Shown: one piece after another, positions 8,130 to 15,463 of the stretch | How positions within the stretch are numbered: position 1 is the stretch's first letter | How the letters are laid out: every line of letters starts with the position of its first letter | The notes under the pieces: generated by a model | What the model was told of the DNA's origin: nothing | The model's database searches: none | The model's input: the letters and a program-made list of their open reading frames with translations, nothing else | Translations under genes and position numbers: made by a program | DNA from: Streptomyces sp. NBC_00370 | Lineage (GTDB): Bacteria > Actinomycetota > Actinomycetes > Streptomycetales > Streptomycetaceae | Reading direction: 5' to 3' | Assembly: GCF_036084755.1 (NCBI RefSeq) | Contig: NZ_CP107968.1 | Coordinates: 4,123,501-4,187,500, forward strand | Length of the DNA stretch: 64,000 nt

Positions 8130-8906
8130 ATGAGACCCGATACATCAGCAGCAGCGACGCGGAGCCGCGTTCGCAATCGCCGCGGGCAGGGCGATCGGCT
8201 GCGCGACGAGATCGTGACGGCGGCGGTCGACCTGCTCGACGAGGCCGGTGACGCGGGCGCCGTCACCCTGCGCTCCGTCGCCCGGCGCGTCGGGATCGCG
8301 GCCCCGTCGATCTACCGGCACTTTCCGGACCAGCCCGCCATCATGCTGGCCGTGGTGCGTAACGCCTTCGCCGAGCTGGACGAGCAGTTGGGCGCGGCGG
8401 ACACTGCTGCGGGCACCTCCGCACAGGCTGCCGCGGACACCGCCACGGGCACTGCCGTAGAGGCTGCCGCGGACACCGCCGCGAACCCGGCTGAGCACTC
8501 TGCCGCGAACCCGGCTGAGGACTCTGCTGGCGACGCGCCCCGTGAACGGCTGACGGCCCTGTGCCACAGCTACTTGGCGTTCGCCCGCGCGCACCCCGGC
8601 CGCTACCGCGCCATGTTCGGCGGGCTCTGGACACCCGACCTGGACGCGAGTTCCGTGACCGAGGAGGACGTGGCGACCCTCGGTCAGGCCAGCATGCGGC
8701 GGCTCGCCGAAGCCCTCGGCGGCTGTGTCGCCGCCGGCCGCGCGACCAGCACCGATCTGGCCGCCGACGCGGTCGCGCTCTGGCTCGGTCTGCACGGTCT
8801 CGCCCACCAGCAGGCGGTCGCCCCCTCCTTCCGCTGGCCGCCGGACATCGCCGAGCGGGTCATCACCGCGCTCGCGCACTTCACGGACGTACGGCCGCCG
8901 GCGTAG
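8130..8906 (+). CDS. TetR/AcrR family regulator (paralogue 2) with low-complexity insert
   Basis: A 258-aa TetR protein homologous along its length to the one at 6275 (HTH AVTLRSVARRVGIAAPSIYR; C-terminal ALWLGLHGLAHQQAV). It differs by an insert of about 44 residues after the HTH domain, built of AADTA and SAANPAE-like repeats and encoded by near-identical 21-24 bp DNA repeats (about 8395-8535). ATG 8130 follows AAGGTGA, a strong ribosome site that also overlaps an operator half-site, which would allow autorepression. Probably controls the divergent oxidoreductase. Confidence 0.88.
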   Translation: MRPDTSAAATRSRVRNRRGQGDRLRDEIVTAAVDLLDEAGDAGAVTLRSVARRVGIAAPSIYRHFPDQPAIMLAVVRNAFAELDEQLGAADTAAGTSAQAAADTATGTAVEAAADTAANPAEHSAANPAEDSAGDAPRERLTALCHSYLAFARAHPGRYRAMFGGLWTPDLDASSVTEEDVATLGQASMRRLAEALGGCVAAGRATSTDLAADAVALWLGLHGLAHQQAVAPSFRWPPDIAERVITALAHFTDVRPPA

Positions 8907-9020
8907 TGGCCGGGCCGCTTCCGAGCCTCCGAACAGGACGGACGACCCGTTCGCGGCGATGATGTGAGGGGACGGACAAGCCACCGGCGTGGACATCGGA
9001 CGCCAGATCGGCAGGCATCG

Positions 9021-11312
9021 ATGGAACGGACGCCGGAGCCGCTGTTCACCGTGGACGACGCCGGACGGGTCACCTCGTGGAGCGACGCCGCCGCCCGGCT
9101 CTTCGGCAGTCCTGCGGTACGGGTACGGAACCGTGGCGCGGCGGAGGCCGTCGCCGGATCCGGCGTGCCACTGCGCGCGGTGCCCCGGCCGGATGCCGAA
9201 GGGTGGGAGATCTACCCGTACGACGGCGCCGGCTCGGGACAGCGCGCCGCCGGCCCCGACCTGGAGGGCGCGCTCGTACGGGCGCTCTTCGCCGAGTCGC
9301 AGCTGGGCCTGATCGTCCTCGACCAGGACCTGCGGCTCGTACGGGCCAGCGCCGCGGCCCGGGCGATGTACGGCGACTCGGCCGACAAGCTCCTCGGCAG
9401 ACCGCTCGACGAGGCGTACGACCTGGAGGACCCGGCGCGGGAGGTCGCGGCGGCCCGCGAGGTGCTGAAGACCGGGACACCGGTGTTCTCCCGGCTGGTC
9501 ACGAGTTTCACCACGGTCCGTCCCCGCAGGCGGCAGTACTACTCCGTCTCCGCCTTCCGCCTGTCCGGGCCGCACGGGGAGCCGCTCGGACTGGCCATGA
9601 CGCTGCTGGAAGTGACCCGCAGGGAACGCGACCGCGAGCGGGCGGACTGCGTCTCCCGGGTCCGCGAACTCGTCGGCCGCTCCCTCCAAGTGACGGAGAG
9701 CTGCCAGCACTTCGCCGACGCGCTGGTGCCCGATTTCGCGGACATCGCTCTCGTCACGCTCACCGAACAGGTCGCAGGTGGCGATTATCCGCCGTTGCGG
9801 CCTGTGGACACCGAGAAGCTGCTGCTACGCCGCGCTGCTTTCCGTACGAGCGGGTCCGCCGACGCAGACGTGGAGACCGGTATCGGCATCGGCATCGGCA
9901 TCGGTGAGGTGAGCGCCGTCGGGGAGGAGGCCGCGGTCAACAAGGCGCTGCGCGAGGAGCGTCCGGTACTCGTACGGGCGGGCGCCGACGACGAGAGCGG
10001 TGACGGCAGCCGCACCGACCCCGCCGACTCCCGGGCCCAGGCCCGCGCCCACACCATGATCGTGGCCCCGCTCACCGTCCGCGGCCGGGTGCTGGGACTG
10101 CTACGGCTGCTGCGCTGCGGCGACTCCGAGCCGTTCACCAGGGACGACCTGACGGCCGTCGCGGACAGCGCCACGCACGCGGCGCTCTGCCTCGACAACG
10201 CGCGCCGCGCCGCGCACGACCGTGCCCTGGCCTCGACCGTGCACCGCAAGCTCCTGCCGAAGCGGCCCAGTCCGCAACTGGGCATCGACACCGCGTACGT
10301 GGCGCTGTCACCCAGTTCGGAGAGCCACACGTGGTTCGACGTCATCCCGCTGTCGGGCGCCCGCTGCGCGCTGGCCGTGGGCGAGGTCGACGGCGCCGGG
10401 GCGCATGCCCTCGCCATCATGGGACATATGCGTACGGCCCTGCGCGCCCTCGCCGACCTGGAACTCGAGCCGGACGAACTGCTCGCCCGGCTCGGCGACA
10501 CCGTGACCCGGCTGTCCGACGACCAGCGGACGACGGGCCCCGCCGACGCACTGACCGCCAGCTGCACCTTCGCCGTCTACGATCCGGTGGCGCAGGCCTG
10601 CCGCGTCGCCTGCGCCGGACAGCGCGGGCCCCGGGTGATCGGCCCGGACGGCCGTGTCGACCGGATCGACGCACCGGTCGGTCCGCGCCTGGGAGCCCCC
10701 GACACCGCGCCGTTCGCGATGGCGGGCCGTAACCTGGAGAGCGGTACGACCCTCATCCTCGCCGGTGACGACCTGGACCAGGCGCTGAGCACGGAAGTCG
10801 TCAGCCGGCTCCTGGCCGTGTACGACTCGGCGCAGGACCTGGCGGACGGCCTGTTCACCCGGCTGGCAGCCAGTCCGCGCCACACAGGCACCGCGCTGCT
10901 GGCCCGCACCCACCAACTGTCGTCCGACAACACCGCCGTGTGGGAACTGCCCCAGGAGGACCGGGCCGCCTCCGAGGCCCGCCGGCTGACCCGGCGCTGG
11001 CTGACCGGACTCCCCCACCCCGTCTCCGACGACAGCGTCGACTCGGCGGGCCTGCTGGTGAGCGAGCTGGTCACCAACGCGGTGCGGTACGGCACGCCGC
11101 CCATCACGCTGCGGCTCATCCTCGACCAGTCCCTGACGATCGAGGTGGGCGACTCCAGCACCGTGACCCCCGACCTCAGACACGCCAGGGTGACCGACGA
11201 AGGCGGTCGCGGGCTGTTCATCGTCTCGCAGATCACCCACAAATGGGGCACCCGCCGCTCGTCCAACGGCAAAACCATCTGGGCCGAACAGCCCCTGGAA
11301 GACGAGGACTGA
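9021..11312 (+). CDS. PAS-PAS-GAF-SpoIIE-like-HATPase signalling protein
   Basis: A 763-aa cytosolic multi-domain protein of the type that controls sigma factors in Streptomyces. Order: PAS (about 5-85), PAS (about 95-200, ESQLGLIVLDQDLRLVRAS), GAF (about 210-395), a SpoIIE/PP2C-like domain (about 400-615), and a C-terminal RsbW-like HATPase with N-box ELVTNAVRYG, VGDSS and EGGRGLFIV. The phosphatase region looks degenerate: the usual GGDWYD is SHTWFD, GDVxGxG is GEVDGAG, and YTDG is AGDD. A GI-repeat sits in the GAF. ATG 9021 is used; 8964 is possible. Confidence 0.85.
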   Translation: MERTPEPLFTVDDAGRVTSWSDAAARLFGSPAVRVRNRGAAEAVAGSGVPLRAVPRPDAEGWEIYPYDGAGSGQRAAGPDLEGALVRALFAESQLGLIVLDQDLRLVRASAAARAMYGDSADKLLGRPLDEAYDLEDPAREVAAAREVLKTGTPVFSRLVTSFTTVRPRRRQYYSVSAFRLSGPHGEPLGLAMTLLEVTRRERDRERADCVSRVRELVGRSLQVTESCQHFADALVPDFADIALVTLTEQVAGGDYPPLRPVDTEKLLLRRAAFRTSGSADADVETGIGIGIGIGEVSAVGEEAAVNKALREERPVLVRAGADDESGDGSRTDPADSRAQARAHTMIVAPLTVRGRVLGLLRLLRCGDSEPFTRDDLTAVADSATHAALCLDNARRAAHDRALASTVHRKLLPKRPSPQLGIDTAYVALSPSSESHTWFDVIPLSGARCALAVGEVDGAGAHALAIMGHMRTALRALADLELEPDELLARLGDTVTRLSDDQRTTGPADALTASCTFAVYDPVAQACRVACAGQRGPRVIGPDGRVDRIDAPVGPRLGAPDTAPFAMAGRNLESGTTLILAGDDLDQALSTEVVSRLLAVYDSAQDLADGLFTRLAASPRHTGTALLARTHQLSSDNTAVWELPQEDRAASEARRLTRRWLTGLPHPVSDDSVDSAGLLVSELVTNAVRYGTPPITLRLILDQSLTIEVGDSSTVTPDLRHARVTDEGGRGLFIVSQITHKWGTRRSSNGKTIWAEQPLEDED

Positions 11313-11369
11313 GCCCCGCGCACCCGCCCGCCGCCGGTGCTCAGTGGGCCCAGGACGTGAGGTGTTCGC

Positions 11370-11465
11370 TTACGTAGGCCGCCAGTTGTGGCGGTTGCCC
11401 GGTTCCGTCACCGTCAGGATCTCCGTGGCGGGGCCGATCGTGGCGCCGAGTTCTTCCAGGCTCAT
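11370..11465 (-). CDS. 31-aa peptide gene coupled to the phosphatase stop
   Basis: ATG at 11465 overlaps the TGA of the upstream PP2C gene (ATGA), and 31 codons follow, beginning MSLEELGATIG and ending GNRHNWRPT. Of the 31 codons, 27 end in G or C, the level of real genes here. No homologue is recalled. It could be a regulatory peptide, an antagonist of the phosphatase, or a peptide to be modified; none of these is shown. It could also be a chance frame. Confidence 0.4.
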   Translation of the reverse strand: MSLEELGATIGPATEILTVTEPGNRHNWRPT

Positions 11466-12847
11466 GCGCGGCGCGGCGCCGGTATCGGGCCCCGGGTCGC
11501 GATCGCGGGAGGCGTCTGCCTCTGCGTCGGGGGGCGTTCCCGTACGCGTAGTGCCAGGAGCGCCGTGTCGTCGCTCGCCCAGTCGCCGGTGTGCGCGGCC
11601 AGGACGCGGCCGATGTGGCGTACGGTGCCCGCCGCGTCCATGCCGTGGCAGGCGGCCAGGGCAGTGGCGAGGGCCTGGTCGCCGAAGACCGGGCGGGGGC
11701 CGCCGGGGACGATGGGGCGGGGGCGGGCCTCCGGGGCGCCGTCGGTGTAGAGGAGCAGGGTGTCGCCGGGGGCGAGGCGGAAGCGTACGTCCGTCAGGTC
11801 CACCTGCGGCAGGACGCCGAGCAGGCTGCCGCGGCGGCCGGTCCGCTGGACGCGGCCGTCGGCGCGCAGGATCAGCCCCGGCGGGTGTCCCGCCGTGCAC
11901 AGCCGGCCCGAGACGCCCGTGGCGGTGGTGCGGAACGTGGCGTAGGCGGCGGTCAGGAAGCGTTCGCCCTTGCGCTGTTCGAGCAGCGCGGTGTTGAGGT
12001 TGTCCAGCACGGTCGCCGGCGACAGATGCTCGGTGGCCTGGGCGCGCAGCGTGTAGCGGGCCAGCGCCGTGACCTTGGCGGCCTCGGTGCCTTTGCCGCA
12101 GACGTCGCCCATCACCGTGCACCACCACGGGCCGCGCGCCTGGAAGAGGTCGTAGAAGTCCCCCACGACCGCGGAGCCGCCGGCGGCGGGGAGGTAGGAC
12201 GCGGCGGCGTCCAGGCCGGGTATCGAAGGGAGGGCCGGGGGCAGCAGGCTGTCCTGGAGGCTGCGGGCCAGTTGGTTGGAGGTCGTCAGCGCGGCCCGGG
12301 TGTTCTCCAGCGACGTGCGCAGGTTGATCTCGTTGCTGACCGCTCTGGCCAGGGTTGCCAGCGTGGCCAGTTCGGCGGGCTGCCAGGGGTGCGGGTTCTC
12401 GTCGATCACGCACATGCTGCCCACCACCTCGCCGCCCGGCGCCAGAATCGGGTAGCCGGCCCACGCGCCGATCTTCATCGGCGCCACCGAGGGGTGGTCG
12501 CTGGTGCGCGGGTCGGTCGCCGCGTCCGCCACGGCGAACGGCGCGCCTTCGAGGCCGACCAGGAAGTAACAGAAGCTCTCCCGCGCCGCGTTCTGCCGTC
12601 CGGCGATCTGCTGGATGTCCACACCGACGCACGACTTCCAGAACGAACGGCGGTCGTCGACCAGGGTGATGAAGGCCCGCGCACACCCGGTCACCGCACC
12701 GGCCAGCCGCGCCAGATCGTCGAACTCCCGCTCGGGCCCGGTGTCCAGCAGGCCCGTCGCCGCCACCGCCGCAAGCCGCCGCTCGTCGGACAGGGCCGCC
12801 GGCAGACCGTCGCCGCGCAGCCCGCCGGGGAACGTCACACTTTGCAC
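11462..12847 (-). CDS. GAF domain PP2C-type (SpoIIE) phosphatase
   Basis: A 461-aa protein. The N-terminal GAF domain (about 30-185) includes FITLVDDRRSFWKSC and YPILAPGGEVVGSMCVID. The C-terminal SpoIIE phosphatase domain (about 220-430) keeps metal-ligand motifs VVGDFYD, MGDVCGKG, TAGHPP, LLLYTDG and SDDTALL, so it should be active as an RsbU-type phosphoserine phosphatase in anti-sigma signalling. I start at GTG 12847, preceded by GGAGGGG; the open frame up to 12973 is made of 21-bp DNA repeats and probably non-coding. It faces the PAS-HATPase gene and may act in the same partner-switch network. Confidence 0.85.
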   Translation of the reverse strand: MQSVTFPGGLRGDGLPAALSDERRLAAVAATGLLDTGPEREFDDLARLAGAVTGCARAFITLVDDRRSFWKSCVGVDIQQIAGRQNAARESFCYFLVGLEGAPFAVADAATDPRTSDHPSVAPMKIGAWAGYPILAPGGEVVGSMCVIDENPHPWQPAELATLATLARAVSNEINLRTSLENTRAALTTSNQLARSLQDSLLPPALPSIPGLDAAASYLPAAGGSAVVGDFYDLFQARGPWWCTVMGDVCGKGTEAAKVTALARYTLRAQATEHLSPATVLDNLNTALLEQRKGERFLTAAYATFRTTATGVSGRLCTAGHPPGLILRADGRVQRTGRRGSLLGVLPQVDLTDVRFRLAPGDTLLLYTDGAPEARPRPIVPGGPRPVFGDQALATALAACHGMDAAGTVRHIGRVLAAHTGDWASDDTALLALRVRERPPTQRQTPPAIATRGPIPAPRRA

Positions 12848-12882
12848 CGCAGGACCCCTCCCCCCGCCCGGCCGCGACCGGC

Positions 12883-12939
12883 GAAACCCGGCGCCGCCGG
12901 TCCGAAACCCGGCGCCGCCGGCCCGGCGCCACCGGTCCG
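12883..12939. repeat. 21-bp tandem repeat upstream of the phosphatase gene
   Basis: GAAACCCGGCGCCGCCGG occurs exactly at 12883-12900 and 12904-12921, with a third diverged copy after it. It sits in the divergent region between the phosphatase and the phytase-type gene. Confidence 0.5.
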
Positions 12940-13067
12940 CCGCACGCGAGCCAAGACTCGGCGCCGCCGTCACCGGCCCACGGCAACAGTAGCCCGCGCG
13001 CGAGTACGGCGACCCCCTGCCGAGGGTACGGACTGCCTCCGCAGAACCGTTTCTTTTGGCACCGAGG

Positions 13068-13100
13068 GTTCACCGAAGGCCGACCCGGTGTTCACCACCG
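13068..13100 (+). promoter_or_regulatory. PHO box (PhoP direct repeats)
   Basis: Three contiguous 11-nt units: GTTCACCGAAG, GCCGACCCGGT, GTTCACCACCG. The outer two have the full GTTCACC core exactly 22 bp apart; the middle one matches at 4 of 7 core positions. This is the known architecture of the Streptomyces PhoP operator, and it ends 18 bp before the start of a phytase-type secreted enzyme, which fits phosphate-starvation induction. Confidence 0.65.
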
Positions 13101-13118
13101 ACCGCCAAGTTCAGGGGT

Positions 13119-14792
13119 ATGGCTTCAAGACCCTTCTCACGCAAGCGCACCCGGATCGCCATAGCGATCACCGCCACCGTTGCCGTGGCGGGCGCAGGTA
13201 CGGCCGCGGCTCAGGCCGCCGGCTGGCTGTCGGCACCCTCGCACGACTTCCGCGCGACCGCCGACTCCTTCTCCGGCCACGGCAAGCTGACCGGCAACGT
13301 GCTGCGCAACGACCACGGCGCTACCGCGGTCGTACGGCACACCGCCCCCTCCGACGGTACGGCGACGGTCGAGGCGGACGGCTCGTTCACGTACACACCG
13401 AAGCCCGGCTTCAAGGGCACGGACACCTTCACCTACACCACCACCGACGCCGTGGAGCTGTTCAAGGACACGCAGTCGAACGGGGCCCCGCTGCCGCCGC
13501 TCGGACACGTCGCGGGGCCCGGCGGCACCACCACCGAACTCTCCGGCGAGGGCTTCGGCTCGTCGCTCGCCCCGGTGCCCGGCAAGCCGGGCCGCTTCTA
13601 CGGCCTCACGGACCGCGGCCCCAACGCCGACGCGCCCGACGGCAACAAGTCCGAGATGCTGCTCGACTTCACCCCGGAGATCGGCGAGTTCAAGCTCGTC
13701 GACGGCAAGGCCCGGCTGGTCAAGACGGTCACGCTGAAGGGGCCGAAGAAGCTCGGCGGCACGAAGTACAGCGGCCGACCGCCGCACGACACGAGCGAGG
13801 TCATCGACGACGTCGCCGCGACGAACGCCAACGGCGGTACGCCGGTGCCCGTCGCCAGGGACGCGTACGGCTACGATTCCGAGGGCCTCGTCGCGCTGCG
13901 CGACGGTACGTTCTGGGTGTCGGACGAGTACGGCCCGTACGTCACGCACTTCGACGCCAACGGCTACGAGCTGGGCCGGCTGACCCCGTACAAGAACAGC
14001 CCGGACAACGCGCACCACAAGATCGTCGGATATCTCCCCGCCGAACTCGCCAACCGCGTCAAGAACAAGGGCATGGAGGGCCTGACGGTCACGCCTGACG
14101 GCAAGACCCTGGTCGGCGTCATGCAGTCCGCGCTGCAGCAGCCGGACCTCGGCGCCACCAAGGCCGCCAACGTCTCGCCCAGCCGCATCGTCACGATCGA
14201 CCTGCGCACGTACCGGTCGAAGCAGTACCTGTACCTGCTGGACGACCCGGGCACCACGGGCAACGCCAACAGCGAGATCACCGCGCTGTCCGGCACGAAG
14301 TTCCTCATCGACGAACGCGACGGCAAGTTCCAGCCGTTCGCGCAGAAGAGCCTCTACGAGCTCGACACCAACGGCGCGACCGACGTCAGCGGCCTGACGA
14401 TCGGCGGCAAGTCCCCCGAGGCCTTCGTCGGCGCCGCGGGCACCAACGCCGCGCTCACCGCGCTCACCGGCGCGGGCGTCAACGTCGCGCAGAAGCAGCC
14501 GTACGTCAACGTCGGCTCGCTGGTCAGCCAACTCGACCCGACCGGCCGCTTCTTCGCGCACGACAAGATCGAGGGCGTCGCCACGACGGACGCGGGCAAG
14601 ACGCTATACCTGTCCAACGACGACGACTTCGGCATCGACACCATCGCCGTCGACCCCGACGGCAAGTGGACCGTCCACCAGAAGGTGCTGCCGTCCACGG
14701 GCAAGACCGACAACGGCGAGATCCTGAAGGTCGACACGACAAAGCTCCCGGCGGTCCTCAAGACCGTCACGGTAACCATCCGCGTGCGCTGA
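13119..14792 (+). CDS. Secreted esterase-like phytase-family protein
   Basis: A 557-aa exported protein. Signal peptide: MASRPFSRKRTR, a hydrophobic core and cleavage near AAAQAAG (about residue 33). An Ig-like/cadherin-type module (SFTYTPKPGFKGTDTFTYT, about 40-105) precedes a large beta-propeller-like domain of the esterase-like phytase family, with FYGLTDRGPNAD, FWVSDEYGPY and GMEGLTVTPDGKTL. Members are thought to act on phosphate esters outside the cell; the exact substrate is unproven. The PHO box just upstream supports a role in phosphate scavenging. ATG 13119 begins the signal peptide. Confidence 0.85.
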   Translation: MASRPFSRKRTRIAIAITATVAVAGAGTAAAQAAGWLSAPSHDFRATADSFSGHGKLTGNVLRNDHGATAVVRHTAPSDGTATVEADGSFTYTPKPGFKGTDTFTYTTTDAVELFKDTQSNGAPLPPLGHVAGPGGTTTELSGEGFGSSLAPVPGKPGRFYGLTDRGPNADAPDGNKSEMLLDFTPEIGEFKLVDGKARLVKTVTLKGPKKLGGTKYSGRPPHDTSEVIDDVAATNANGGTPVPVARDAYGYDSEGLVALRDGTFWVSDEYGPYVTHFDANGYELGRLTPYKNSPDNAHHKIVGYLPAELANRVKNKGMEGLTVTPDGKTLVGVMQSALQQPDLGATKAANVSPSRIVTIDLRTYRSKQYLYLLDDPGTTGNANSEITALSGTKFLIDERDGKFQPFAQKSLYELDTNGATDVSGLTIGGKSPEAFVGAAGTNAALTALTGAGVNVAQKQPYVNVGSLVSQLDPTGRFFAHDKIEGVATTDAGKTLYLSNDDDFGIDTIAVDPDGKWTVHQKVLPSTGKTDNGEILKVDTTKLPAVLKTVTVTIRVR

Positions 14793-14816
14793 CCCGCCGC
14801 GTACCGCCACTCCCCG

Positions 14817-14854
14817 CCGTCGGGCCCGCCCAGCCAACTGGACGGGCCCGACGG
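14817..14854. terminator. Strong hairpin between convergent genes
   Basis: A perfect 12-bp stem, CCGTCGGGCCCG (14817-14828) with CGGGCCCGACGG (14843-14854), 14-nt loop, between the phytase-type gene and the convergent hypothetical gene. Can serve both directions. Confidence 0.8.
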
Positions 14855-14878
14855 CGCGTCGGCACGGTGCGGGGCGGC

Positions 14879-15262
14879 TCAGCCCACGCGGTCGGCGCCG
14901 AATTCGGACGCCTCGACGCTGCCGGTGCTGGACAGGGAGTTGTCACGCATCTTCCACATGCCCACCAGGGGCGGGGTCGGCAGCTGCTGGTAGTCGGGGG
15001 CGACGAAGTACATCGAGCCGTCGCTCCACAGAGCGAGGTAGGACGTACCACTCGGCGTGCGGGCGGCGATCAGGCGCTCAGGGGCGGGGTGCGGGCCCGT
15101 CCACCGCGCCGCCGTGAGGACCGGCTCCTGCCCGAACTGCTGGGTGGCCGCGGCGTGGAAGTTCGCCACGGACGCCTCGATGCCGGCATCCGAATGGAAC
15201 TTCCGGCCGATCCGTACGACAGGACCGGCCGACTGCTGCTTGCGTCGTCCGAAAAGCGGCAT
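14879..15262 (-). CDS. Hypothetical protein
   Basis: A 127-aa soluble protein starting MPLFGRRKQQSAGP, with GGAGG four bases before the ATG. It has a conserved-looking core (SYLALWSDGSMYFVAPDYQQLPT) and no recognisable motif, signal or membrane helix. I do not recognise the family. It lies downstream of the CHAT gene, separated by about 200 bp and a hairpin, so it is probably a separate unit. Confidence 0.65.
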   Translation of the reverse strand: MPLFGRRKQQSAGPVVRIGRKFHSDAGIEASVANFHAAATQQFGQEPVLTAARWTGPHPAPERLIAARTPSGTSYLALWSDGSMYFVAPDYQQLPTPPLVGMWKMRDNSLSSTGSVEASEFGADRVG

Positions 15263-15295
15263 GACGCCTCCATGATGTCGTGGTGTCGGCCGGCG

Positions 15296-15310
15296 CGGTC
15301 CCAAGGACCG
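15296..15310. terminator. Hairpin downstream of the first CHAT gene
   Basis: CGGTCC CAA GGACCG forms a tight 6-bp hairpin, extendable with flanking CCGG bases, 150 bp beyond the CHAT stop and upstream of the hypothetical gene at 15262. It may end the CHAT transcript. Confidence 0.4.
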
Positions 15311-15463
15311 CCGGAAGAGTTCGCGACCTCGGCGAACGCGCCGTACCACTCGGATCATCGCCTGCCGTCACAGCGCCGGCAGCGGAATCGAGTTCCTCTG
15401 CCCCGCTCTGCGGACGCCCCGGCCCTCCGGATGGCGTACGCCTTTTCATTGCGGCCGGCGGCC

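Noticed and set aside
11343..11465. An alternative frame in the phosphatase tail ending QLAAYVSEHLTSWAH
   Set aside because: It has no start codon of its own and low G/C at third positions compared with the 31-aa frame.
13137..14561. A 474-codon minus-strand frame opposite the phytase-type gene
   Set aside because: Repetitive Arg/Val/Glu composition and no motif; antisense shadow of a real secreted enzyme.
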